This document shows positions 5,420-13,747 of a stretch of DNA of 25,407 bases, piece after piece. The first letter of the stretch is position 1. Each line of letters starts with the position of its first letter. The notes below the pieces were generated by a model that saw only the letters and a program-made list of their open reading frames with translations, did not search any database and was not told where the DNA came from. Made by a program: the position numbers and the translations under genes. The DNA is from a virus, in the IMG/VR virus record IMGVR_UViG_3300048587_000139, positions 1-25,407 of that record; one strand, 5' to 3'.

Positions 5420-5709
5420 TGATTATGTTATTATTACCTGTAGTAGAAATAGATAAGTTAACAGGCAAGGAAAGCCATGTAACTTTATCTATGGTAAATA
5501 TCAATTTAAATCATATAATGGATATAAAGAAGATAGGAGATAGGACGTTGATAGAATATTATTCAGGATATGATATAAAGATAGATATGATATTTGAAAG
5601 ATTGTTTAAATTACTATATCAAAAAGGGCTTGTACTAGGAGATTTTGTAGAAGAAGCTAAACAATTTGATACTCAATTTAGAGATTATGCAACAAGAAAC
5701 GAACTATAA
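5419..5709 (+). CDS. Small hypothetical protein, 96 aa
   Basis: ATG at 5419 overlaps the preceding TAA. The N-terminal 55 residues suggest a small beta-sheet (LLLPVVEIDKL, HVTLSMVNIN, RTLIEYYSGYDIKI), followed by a helix (IDMIFERLFKLLYQKGLVL) and a charged tail. It overlaps the next gene by 23 nt. Family not recognised. Consistent reading-frame coupling on both sides supports it as real. Confidence 0.65.
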   Translation: MIMLLLPVVEIDKLTGKESHVTLSMVNINLNHIMDIKKIGDRTLIEYYSGYDIKIDMIFERLFKLLYQKGLVLGDFVEEAKQFDTQFRDYATRNEL

Positions 5710-6634
5710 GGAGATAGGCTTTGATGAAATAGCCCATAGATACTTCAATGAGGTAGGAGAAACATATATATCCTGCACTCAAATTATAGAACGTTATAAA
5801 AAGAAGTATGATAGAGAGTTTTGGTGTATGTACACAGGACTTAAAGATAATCATATTTTAAGTAAACCTTTTCCAGAAGAACGTAAAATAGGTATTAGAG
5901 GTAGAAAGTATACTATTAAACAGTTGAGAAAGGATGCTATATATAGGCATTATTATGAAATGACTGATGCTAAGTGGAAAGCTTTAAATGCAGAAGCCTG
6001 CTTTAGAGGAAATCAAAAACACGACTATTTAGAAGATAGTATAAACCTCAGTAAAGGAGATTCGGATGGTACTACTAATATACATATACGTCCACAAGGT
6101 TATAAAAAACCGTTAGAAACCCAACACGATTTAGATCAAACAGACCTTAAAGAAAAACACCCTTTTATATATAATCGACTATTAGGATATATACAAAGGG
6201 GTTGTTCTATTTATGCAGAAAAAAGATTGCATTTAGACGACTATAAAGTAGCAGGTATGATTGATGTACCTATTATTAAAGGTAGAAAGTTTTGTATATT
6301 AGATTGGAAAACTAATAAGGACGAATTAAAAAAAGAAGCTGGATACTATAAAAAACGTAAGATAGGAGATAAATGGGTTAAGACGGATATGTTTATAGAT
6401 ACAGGAGAAACTTTCTTATATCCTTTATCTCATTTAGCAGCATCTAAATTTAATCTATATGCCCTACAATTAAGTCTATATGCTTATATGATGGAAGCAT
6501 TTGGATATGAACTAGCTAATAATGGTTTAGAGATTATTCATATGAGACCAGGATATGATGATAAGCTAATAAAAATACCTTATTTAAAGAATGAAATTCA
6601 ATTAATGTTAAACCACTATGCAAGCGTTGCATAG
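5687..6634 (+). CDS. PD-(D/E)XK nuclease, RecB/Cas4-like, 315 aa
   Basis: I place the start at ATG 5687; a TTG 21 nt upstream is in frame but unlikely. RecB-family motifs are visible in order: GNQKH (G108, H112), EKR with E178, GMIDV (D193), ILDWKTNK (D206, K208) and QLSLY (Q261, Y265). D193, D206 and K208 would be the metal-binding and catalytic set, so the enzyme should cut DNA. Such nucleases occur in phage genomes near replication or packaging genes. It lies three genes upstream of TerL. It ends in TAG, and the next gene starts 15 nt later in the same frame, so read-through would fuse the two. Confidence 0.8.
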   Translation: MQQETNYKEIGFDEIAHRYFNEVGETYISCTQIIERYKKKYDREFWCMYTGLKDNHILSKPFPEERKIGIRGRKYTIKQLRKDAIYRHYYEMTDAKWKALNAEACFRGNQKHDYLEDSINLSKGDSDGTTNIHIRPQGYKKPLETQHDLDQTDLKEKHPFIYNRLLGYIQRGCSIYAEKRLHLDDYKVAGMIDVPIIKGRKFCILDWKTNKDELKKEAGYYKKRKIGDKWVKTDMFIDTGETFLYPLSHLAASKFNLYALQLSLYAYMMEAFGYELANNGLEIIHMRPGYDDKLIKIPYLKNEIQLMLNHYASVA

Positions 6635-6649
6635 ATAATACTAAAACAA

Positions 6650-7210
6650 ATGAGTAAAGAAAATGAAAATATGGATTTGGGTAATGAGACAAAAGACCAA
6701 AATCAAGACCAAGTATTACAAGAGACTGTGGAAGAAAATACTTCTAAAAGCAAGAAAGAAGAAGCGATAGAAAATATTAGAGAGGTACGAAGAAGAATGG
6801 ATAGAGTACTTACTGTAATGAATGAAGAAAATAATAAGAGTCGTTCAAGAGAATTATCTTTAGCTTGTACATCGTTCCAACTATCAAGAATGTGGTTTGG
6901 AAAAGCTTTAATAACTTTAGGAGAAGCTGGCTATAAAAATGATGGAAAACGTAAAGATGTTAAAGACATTGAACCACCTTCTGATAAAGCAAAAGAGTTT
7001 AATGGAGAACTTCCTAGTAATCGTGTAGAATTTTTAGACTATTTAAGAGAGACTATAAGAGATATAACTAGTAATATCAAAGAAATATCTAAAAGTATAG
7101 CTTTTGGTCCATATGTATTAGACAATACAGTAGAAAACTTAACAGAAGCTGTTATGTGGCTAGGCGCAGACCTAGGAAGATTATACGAAGAGAACAAGCA
7201 GAAAAAATAA
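6650..7210 (+). CDS. Acb2/Tad1-hairpin-like protein, candidate anti-CBASS sponge, 186 aa
   Basis: The start is ATG 6650 after an A-rich stretch. Residues 1-40 are acidic and probably disordered. Residues about 40-92 form a helical hairpin with RELSLACTSFQLSRMWFGKA (67-86), which resembles the conserved ELALAxTxLQxARMWLGKAL signature of Acb2 (T4 Vs.4-type) proteins. Acb2 binds cyclic di- and trinucleotides and blocks CBASS immunity; that is known of the family, not shown here. A second helical segment (about 130-182) extends well beyond the compact Acb2 proteins. The stop overlaps the next ATG (TAATG). An alternative is a structural protein that merely shares the hairpin. Confidence 0.65.
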   Translation: MSKENENMDLGNETKDQNQDQVLQETVEENTSKSKKEEAIENIREVRRRMDRVLTVMNEENNKSRSRELSLACTSFQLSRMWFGKALITLGEAGYKNDGKRKDVKDIEPPSDKAKEFNGELPSNRVEFLDYLRETIRDITSNIKEISKSIAFGPYVLDNTVENLTEAVMWLGADLGRLYEENKQKK

Positions 7211-7680
7211 TGCAAAGAGCAATATTCATAAACTTAGATAATACCCTAATCACTACAGTAAGTGGTAGGGTATTTTCTTTGCATAGTGATGATTGGAGAA
7301 TTAATACTAACTTATTAGACTTTCTATTAAAATATTTACCTGACTATGATAGATTAATAATAGTATCCAATCAAGATGCCATAGCTTTAGGAGAGCAAAC
7401 TATGTATGGATTTAATAGAATGTTAGAAAATATCTGTAGGCTATTAGAAAATAACCTAAAGATAGCCTCTAATTCTATTGCATATACCTACTGTATAAAC
7501 AAAGGAGACTTTAGATATATGCCTAATCCGGGTATGGCTTATGAAATGGCATTAGAATATGAAATAGATTTATCTCAATCTATTATGATAGGTAGTTCTT
7601 TAATACACGAACAATTCAGTAAAAAAGCTAATATAAAACAATATATATATTTAACTAATATAGGCTTAGTAAAACTATGA
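7210..7680 (+). CDS. HAD/PNK-phosphatase-like protein with degenerate active site, 156 aa
   Basis: Start chosen at ATG 7210, overlapping the previous TAA; an upstream in-frame GTG would overlap more. The fold follows the polynucleotide kinase 3'-phosphatase/HisB-N type of HAD protein: motif I FINLDNTLI, motif II LIIVSNQD, then YCINKGDFRYMPNPGMAYEM and SIMIGSS. Key residues are replaced. The nucleophile Asp is N8, the usual Lys before PxPGM is M104, and the motif IV acids are S129 and H133; only D10 and S53 remain. It is therefore probably inactive as a phosphatase, perhaps kept for nucleic-acid binding or as a structural partner. Its stop overlaps the TerL start (ATGA). Confidence 0.75.
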   Translation: MQRAIFINLDNTLITTVSGRVFSLHSDDWRINTNLLDFLLKYLPDYDRLIIVSNQDAIALGEQTMYGFNRMLENICRLLENNLKIASNSIAYTYCINKGDFRYMPNPGMAYEMALEYEIDLSQSIMIGSSLIHEQFSKKANIKQYIYLTNIGLVKL

Positions 7681-9998
7681 AAACCATACACTCTACATCT
7701 TTTGATTTAGTACAAGGACTAGACCCTAATAAAATAGCAGGACTTGCTGTAGATAACAGGTTAGGTGTACTTGAATCTCCTTATAAAGAGATACCTTTAG
7801 ATACTTTATCAGAAGCTAATATAGAGGGTATGAAGATGTATACTCCTGAAGATATAGCTTTTGTTAATACAGCAGCATTTAGGAAGACAGGAGATTACTT
7901 TATAAAGCATGGAGTATATACACACGCACATCCTATATATGATAAAGCTGAATTTGATGCTTTTTGGGATGAAGAAGAGAGAAGATGTAAAGAAGGAATG
8001 ACTTTACCAGGACGTCTAATAAAAGATGAGAATGGTATATATAAAATGCAAAAAGTTCATATAACCGGAGAACACTATGGTTATTTAAACTTTGCAGAAA
8101 TTAAAAGGTCTAAAGAATTTAATATACAAAAAGGTGTATTAGTAAACAAACATGGAGAAAAGCTATCCAAGACTCAAGGAGGTACAGCTAAGACCTTTTC
8201 TCTACCTGATTTTTGGGATGGAGACTATTACTACTTTAAAGCCCTAGAACTATGTAGGATTATCGGGAAACACCTAGTAATAGGTAAAGCACGACGTAAA
8301 GGATATTCTTATAAGAATGGTTGGGTAGCTGCTAACAGAGCCAATTTATATCCTAGAAGTACAACTGTTGTAGGAGCTTATGATGAAGATTCTTTAACAG
8401 ATGATGGAACAATGACTAAAGTACAAAATTTCTTAGACCACGTAAACAAACATACGGATTGGAATAAGAGAAGGTTACACAATACTTTACGTCATATAGA
8501 AATTGGATATAGGTATGTAGGACAGCAAGAAAAACAAGGTTTCCTAAGTAATATATATACAGCAGTATTTAAAACTGACCCTGGAGCAGCACGTGGTAAA
8601 GATGCTGATTTAATATTTATAGAAGAAGCTGGTAAATGTGTTAACTTAGCAGAAGTATTAACTCCTACATTAAAGACTTTATCTGATGGTATCTTAACTA
8701 CAGGTTTAATGGTAGTCTTTGGAACAGGTGGTGGAGATGATAAATACTGGCAAGCATTTGAAGACTTATTCTATGAAACTTGGGCACAGAAGTTTATTAC
8801 TTTTGAAAATATATGGGATGATGATATGGAAGGAACAGGATGTGGTTTCTTTCATAGTGCATTGATGAACAAACCCGGTCTAATAGATAAACACGGTAAT
8901 AGTAATATTAGAGGAGCCTACGAGTTTGAGAAGAAGGAAAGATTAACAAAACAACACGACCCTGTTAAACTAAATGACCATTGTATGGAAGAGCCTTTTT
9001 CTCCATCAGAAGCATTTAGTAGAGCCGCCAATAATATACTGCCTGCAAAAGAATTAGATGCTCAATTAAGAGCTGTATTAAGAGATCCGGATTACCAAGG
9101 AATTGGACGAGAAGGGTTATTTGTTCAAGAACCTAAAGGTATTACATTCTTAGATAGGAAATTAGCAGATACATTTCAGAAAGATTTAATTCCTCCACAG
9201 GTAACAGATTATCCAATAAAGGCTACAACAGATGTTAGAGGATGTTGGGTTATATGGGAACCTCCGTACAGAGATAGAGTAACTGGACAAATACCTAAAG
9301 GTTTATATAGAGTATGGAATGACCCTTTTGGTATTAGTAAAGATTCAGAAAACTTTTCTGTAAAAGACTCTTTAGGTTCTACATTTATATATGAAGTTCC
9401 TAATAACTTAACTCATACTAAGGGAGATAGGCTCGTAGCAGCTTTTCATGGTAGGAGAGAGAATACGGAAGATTACGATGACCAATTATTCTTAGGTACT
9501 TTATATTATGATGCTATGTTATTATATGAAAATGACCGAGGAGACGTATATACTAATGCTAAGAAAAGGGGGTTACTTGATATATTAGTAGATGAACCTG
9601 AATTTATGTTTCAAAAGGACTTACAAAAAGGAGGTAAAGGACGTAAGAAGGGTATATCTATTGCAGGAAACTCAAATAGGAAATTAAATGGTGTTATATA
9701 CTACAAGAAATGGTTGTTGGAAAAGCGAGGAATACAAAAAAATGGTAAGGATTTACTAAATATTCATTATATTTACGACATTGGACTACTAAGAGAGAGT
9801 TTAAAATACACAGGGAAAAGAAATACAGATAGACTTTCGTGTATGATAGTAGGAATGTTCGATATAAGAGAACAAATCTACAAGGAAATAGTAGTAGAAC
9901 AACCCAGTAGAATATCAGACGATGATTTCTTTGGAGAATGGAGACATTCAGAAGAGGACTTTAAAATAACAGACGGTATAAACGAATTAGAAATATAA
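7677..9998 (+). CDS. terL: Terminase large subunit (DNA packaging motor), 773 aa
   Basis: TerL pumps DNA into the prohead with an N-terminal ATPase and cuts concatemers with a C-terminal RNase H-fold nuclease. Visible features are an N-terminal extension of about 180 residues with HITGEHYGYLNF, a Walker A-like GKARRKGYS (203-211), Walker B LIFIEE (312-317) and a coupling-type FGTGGG (349-353). The nuclease region starts around RVWNDPFG (D549), with YENDRG (about 617-622) and a later Asp near the C-terminus. At 773 residues it is long for TerL but in the range of crAss-like and related Bacteroidota phages. It overlaps the HAD-like gene by 4 nt, and the portal follows after 11 nt. Confidence 0.88.
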   Translation: MKTIHSTSFDLVQGLDPNKIAGLAVDNRLGVLESPYKEIPLDTLSEANIEGMKMYTPEDIAFVNTAAFRKTGDYFIKHGVYTHAHPIYDKAEFDAFWDEEERRCKEGMTLPGRLIKDENGIYKMQKVHITGEHYGYLNFAEIKRSKEFNIQKGVLVNKHGEKLSKTQGGTAKTFSLPDFWDGDYYYFKALELCRIIGKHLVIGKARRKGYSYKNGWVAANRANLYPRSTTVVGAYDEDSLTDDGTMTKVQNFLDHVNKHTDWNKRRLHNTLRHIEIGYRYVGQQEKQGFLSNIYTAVFKTDPGAARGKDADLIFIEEAGKCVNLAEVLTPTLKTLSDGILTTGLMVVFGTGGGDDKYWQAFEDLFYETWAQKFITFENIWDDDMEGTGCGFFHSALMNKPGLIDKHGNSNIRGAYEFEKKERLTKQHDPVKLNDHCMEEPFSPSEAFSRAANNILPAKELDAQLRAVLRDPDYQGIGREGLFVQEPKGITFLDRKLADTFQKDLIPPQVTDYPIKATTDVRGCWVIWEPPYRDRVTGQIPKGLYRVWNDPFGISKDSENFSVKDSLGSTFIYEVPNNLTHTKGDRLVAAFHGRRENTEDYDDQLFLGTLYYDAMLLYENDRGDVYTNAKKRGLLDILVDEPEFMFQKDLQKGGKGRKKGISIAGNSNRKLNGVIYYKKWLLEKRGIQKNGKDLLNIHYIYDIGLLRESLKYTGKRNTDRLSCMIVGMFDIREQIYKEIVVEQPSRISDDDFFGEWRHSEEDFKITDGINELEI

Positions 9999-10009
9999 CT
10001 TAATCAAAT

Positions 10010-12325
10010 ATGTTACCCAAACAAAGAATTACTTTAAAAGAAAAGTTAGCCGAGGACGAAATCACCGGCAAAACTTGGGCACATAAAACAATGGATTATT
10101 ATAAGGAGCAATTTCATAGAGATGGAGCATTTGTAGAAATGACCAAAATATATGAAGCTTTAGAAGGTATCATAGATGAAAGAGATTATGCTCATTTAAT
10201 AAACCCTCTTAATATTTCAAATAAGTCTAATCTTAACTATACAGCAACATTAAAAAATTATAATATACTATTAGGAATTGCTAGACTACTAGCAGGAGAG
10301 TTTGGAAGACGTACACACGAATATACAGTAACTGACTTTAATCCTAATGACGAAAGTATATATAAAGAACGATTACTAGAACAGACTAAGGCTTATTATG
10401 CTCAAACAGCAGTTAATCAATTAAATGAAGCAGGCTTTCCTACAGGTAAAGCTAGCAAAGAACTTCCAGACTACGAAACCTTTGTAGCAAACTTTAAAAA
10501 CACTTTCGACCAAAATAGAGTAATATCAGGACAAGAAGCAATAGATTATATTAGATACGAACAGGATGTAGATGATAAGATAATCGAGATGTATTGGGAC
10601 TGGATTACAGTAGGAAGATGTTTCAGCTTTAAGGATGTTAACTTTGATGATGTAGATTATGAGTGGGTTCCGGCAAGAGAATTACACGTACCACTAGAAA
10701 AACATTCAAAATACGTAGAAGATACTTCTTATCAAGTAAGACGTAGGATAATATCGGTCAACGCCCTCATTGATTTACTAAGGGGAGAAATATCAGAAGA
10801 AGAAATAGACAAGTTATCAGATGATGTTTCAAATAATATTAGCAGTATGATAAGTGCTAGTACTCAAACAGCAGTAGGAGGTTTTATACAACTTCCCACT
10901 TTAGGTATTAATGGACAAAGTGGAGAAGGAAGTTATTTCACAGACGCCGAAATGACTGGAGGAGTAGAACTATTTCATATAGTATGGCAATGTCAAAAAA
11001 GAGTAGGGACTTTATATTATAGAGATGAATTAGGTATAGAAAGGATAATGGACGTAGACGAAAATTATACTTTAAATACAGAAGCAGGAGATATAAGAAT
11101 AGAGTGGGAATGGATAAATGATACGTGGCAAGGTTATACAGCTAAAGACTTTTATTGGAAAGTAGGAGCAGTAGAATGGAACAGAAGTGAAGTAAATAAT
11201 GATAGTGTTCAAAAGTCTCTATATAATGGTATCATCAATAGAACTAATACAGGACAAATTATAAGCCTTATAAAGCAAGGATTGCCTTATCAAGCCTTAG
11301 TAAATGGCTTACACTATCAAGTAGAAAAAATTATCAATAAGAATAAAGACAAATTAACTGTAATGCCTTATGGACTTGTTCCACGTAAAAAAGGTATTAC
11401 AACTAAGCAACAAATGTATTATGCAGATGCTACTTCTATTTTATGGGTAGATGAAACTGCACCTAATGCACAATATGCTGCTCAAATGATTAAAGTATTA
11501 GATATGTCTCTTGGTACTTATATTAAGGACACTATAGAAATTATCAAATATATTAAACAGGAGTATTGGGATGAGATTGGTATGAACCAACAAAGATATT
11601 CTGATATTGCACAAGGAGCAGGAAAAGGAGTTACCGAACAAGCTATTATAAGAAGTTCTATTATTACTTATGATTTAAATAGACAAATGGATAAGTTAAT
11701 AGAAAAAGATTATCAAGGTTTATTAGACCTTAGTAAGTTTGCTTGGATAAATGGAAAGAAAAGAAAATATGTTAGAAGTGATGGAAGTGAGGCTTTTATT
11801 TCTTTATCTCCTGATGATGCTAGACAGCATTTAGAAACAGACTATGGAATATTCGTTAAGAATAGTCAAGATATGTCGGAAGCTATACAACAATATAGAG
11901 GACTAGCTTTAACTTTTGCTCAAAATGGAGGAGGAATGGGAGGTATGGCAGAATTGTTTACTAATAACAATATGGAAAGATTAAAGAATATAGTACAACG
12001 TATTGAAGATAACAATAAGAAGCATGAAGAAATAGTAGCCGATAATGAACATAAACGAAGAATGGCTGAATTAGAAAAAGCCGAAAATACTGCTAAATTA
12101 GATAGAGAAAATAAAGTAGAAGTAGCAGAAATACAAAAAGAGGCACAGATTGAATCTGCAAGAGTAAGGAGCAACGCAGGAAGTAGAGCAAATCAACCTA
12201 AGCCGGAAAATCCAACAGAACGAATGTTAGCCGACCATAAAGTATTAAAGGAAAATAAAGAGTTGGCACTTAAAGAAAAGGATATAAATATTAAACAAAA
12301 ACAAAAACAAAGTAAAAATGACTAA
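10010..12325 (+). CDS. Portal protein, 771 aa
   Basis: The portal forms the dodecameric ring at one capsid vertex, docks TerL and later the tail. Identification rests on its place directly after TerL and before the scaffold and capsid genes, its length, and its composition: a mixed N-terminal domain, a central region with long helices (about 490-590) and a C-terminal coiled coil of about 80 residues (from HEEIVADNEHKRRMAELEKA on), followed by a Lys/Glu-rich tail. C-terminal helices are typical of large portals that form a barrel. It overlaps the next gene by 8 nt. Confidence 0.8.
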   Translation: MLPKQRITLKEKLAEDEITGKTWAHKTMDYYKEQFHRDGAFVEMTKIYEALEGIIDERDYAHLINPLNISNKSNLNYTATLKNYNILLGIARLLAGEFGRRTHEYTVTDFNPNDESIYKERLLEQTKAYYAQTAVNQLNEAGFPTGKASKELPDYETFVANFKNTFDQNRVISGQEAIDYIRYEQDVDDKIIEMYWDWITVGRCFSFKDVNFDDVDYEWVPARELHVPLEKHSKYVEDTSYQVRRRIISVNALIDLLRGEISEEEIDKLSDDVSNNISSMISASTQTAVGGFIQLPTLGINGQSGEGSYFTDAEMTGGVELFHIVWQCQKRVGTLYYRDELGIERIMDVDENYTLNTEAGDIRIEWEWINDTWQGYTAKDFYWKVGAVEWNRSEVNNDSVQKSLYNGIINRTNTGQIISLIKQGLPYQALVNGLHYQVEKIINKNKDKLTVMPYGLVPRKKGITTKQQMYYADATSILWVDETAPNAQYAAQMIKVLDMSLGTYIKDTIEIIKYIKQEYWDEIGMNQQRYSDIAQGAGKGVTEQAIIRSSIITYDLNRQMDKLIEKDYQGLLDLSKFAWINGKKRKYVRSDGSEAFISLSPDDARQHLETDYGIFVKNSQDMSEAIQQYRGLALTFAQNGGGMGGMAELFTNNNMERLKNIVQRIEDNNKKHEEIVADNEHKRRMAELEKAENTAKLDRENKVEVAEIQKEAQIESARVRSNAGSRANQPKPENPTERMLADHKVLKENKELALKEKDINIKQKQKQSKND

Positions 12326-13718
12326 TACGGAAGAAAACAAAGGCGGGCAACAAGCCCAAGAGCCAAAAGTTGACCTTAGCTCTGTCATATTCGGTAATGA
12401 AGTTACAAACCCTATGACTCCATTAAACCCTTCTCCCCCTAAGAATGAAGGTGATGATGGTGGAAAAGGAGGAAACGCAGACCCTAATAAGACATCCATT
12501 CAACAACCAAACAAACCGGAATTACAGCAATCTCAACAACCAGAACATCAATATACAGAAGATGAGCAAGCTGATATGGTAGTAGGGATGTTAACTTCTA
12601 CTACAGAAGATAACATGTCTGATGAAGATAAGAACCTAAGACAACAAGTATATGATACTTTTAAGGCTAAGGGTGTTGATGCTAATGGTAATCTTATTAA
12701 TGAAAAAGGAGAAATAGTACTAAGTAAAGAAGCTTTAAAAGAATATGTTATTACGGAGACTCCTCCTATGGATGAAGACGGTAACTATATTAATGCTTTA
12801 GGGGAAATTATTAAAGATAAAGAAACTATCGAAAATGAAAACTCCGTAGTATATAGTTTAATCAATCCTATTCAAGAGGCTTTAGGTATTCAATTAGTAG
12901 ACGATAATGGGCAACCAATTCAATACGAAGATACTGAAGCTGGAGTAATAAAATTAGTACAGGATTCAATACAAAAAGCTAGTGTAGGTTCAGTACAACA
13001 ATTTTTAAACAATCAACCAGTACTAAAGGATGTATTCCAACATTTAGCTTTAGGGGGAACTATGGAAAATTATAGAAGTAATACAGTAGATTACACTTCT
13101 ATAGATTTAAAAACTTTAGATAAGCAAGGTAAAGTAGACCTTATTAGAAAATCTTTTATTGCACAAGGTGTACGTAATCCTAACAATATGTTAGAATTAA
13201 TACAAAATGCAGGAGATGAAAGAATTAATGCAGAAGCAGCTAATGCAGTACTAACTCTAGATGAAATTCAAAAGCAAACTATTAAAAGTAGAGAGATTGC
13301 TTTACAACAACAATATATTGAAAAGCAACAAGCTAATGATAGATATTGGAAAAATGTAAAAGCTATTGTAGATAAAGGACAATTAGGAAGTATTAATATT
13401 CCTGACTATGAGAAAGCTACTTTCTTTGAATTTCTATCTAAACCAATAGATAAAGAAGGACGAAGTGCAGATATGGTATCAGAAGATAATCAATCAGATG
13501 ATTTTAATCTTATGGTATCATACTTACGATATAAAAACTTTGACATTAGCAAATTAGCTACATTAATAAGTAAAGAAGAAAAAGCTAAAACGCTAAGACA
13601 AAAATGGGATAAATCTAGCCAAAAAGTAAAAAGTGCTAATACACAAAATGCGGGCGGAGGTAAAGAGGGAATAGTCCAATTCCCAACATTAAGTAAATTT
13701 CTTGGACACAAGCAGTAA
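12318..13718 (+). CDS. Probable scaffold or head-assembly protein, 466 aa
   Basis: ATG at 12318 lies in the last codons of the portal gene. The first 100 residues are Gln/Pro/Asn/Asp-rich and disordered. Residues about 115-170 carry DxNGNxINxxGE repeats (VDANGNLINEKGEI, DEDGNYINALGEI). The rest is mostly helical and Gln-rich, with a basic C-terminus. A hydrophilic, disordered-plus-helical protein between portal and capsid is the usual position of a scaffold; this is inference from context. The two NG repeats look like short beta-hairpin repeats. It ends before a palindrome and the capsid gene. Confidence 0.65.
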   Translation: MTNTEENKGGQQAQEPKVDLSSVIFGNEVTNPMTPLNPSPPKNEGDDGGKGGNADPNKTSIQQPNKPELQQSQQPEHQYTEDEQADMVVGMLTSTTEDNMSDEDKNLRQQVYDTFKAKGVDANGNLINEKGEIVLSKEALKEYVITETPPMDEDGNYINALGEIIKDKETIENENSVVYSLINPIQEALGIQLVDDNGQPIQYEDTEAGVIKLVQDSIQKASVGSVQQFLNNQPVLKDVFQHLALGGTMENYRSNTVDYTSIDLKTLDKQGKVDLIRKSFIAQGVRNPNNMLELIQNAGDERINAEAANAVLTLDEIQKQTIKSREIALQQQYIEKQQANDRYWKNVKAIVDKGQLGSINIPDYEKATFFEFLSKPIDKEGRSADMVSEDNQSDDFNLMVSYLRYKNFDISKLATLISKEEKAKTLRQKWDKSSQKVKSANTQNAGGGKEGIVQFPTLSKFLGHKQ

Positions 13719-13720
13719 AC

Positions 13721-13736
13721 TAATTATTAATAATTA
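13721..13736. promoter_or_regulatory. 16-bp perfect palindrome upstream of the capsid gene
   Basis: TAATTATTAATAATTA reads the same on both strands and occupies most of the 29-nt gap before the capsid ATG. In an A/T-rich genome such palindromes can arise by chance, but the position fits an operator or promoter element for the capsid gene. Confidence 0.35.
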
Positions 13737-13747
13737 AAACAAGTAAA

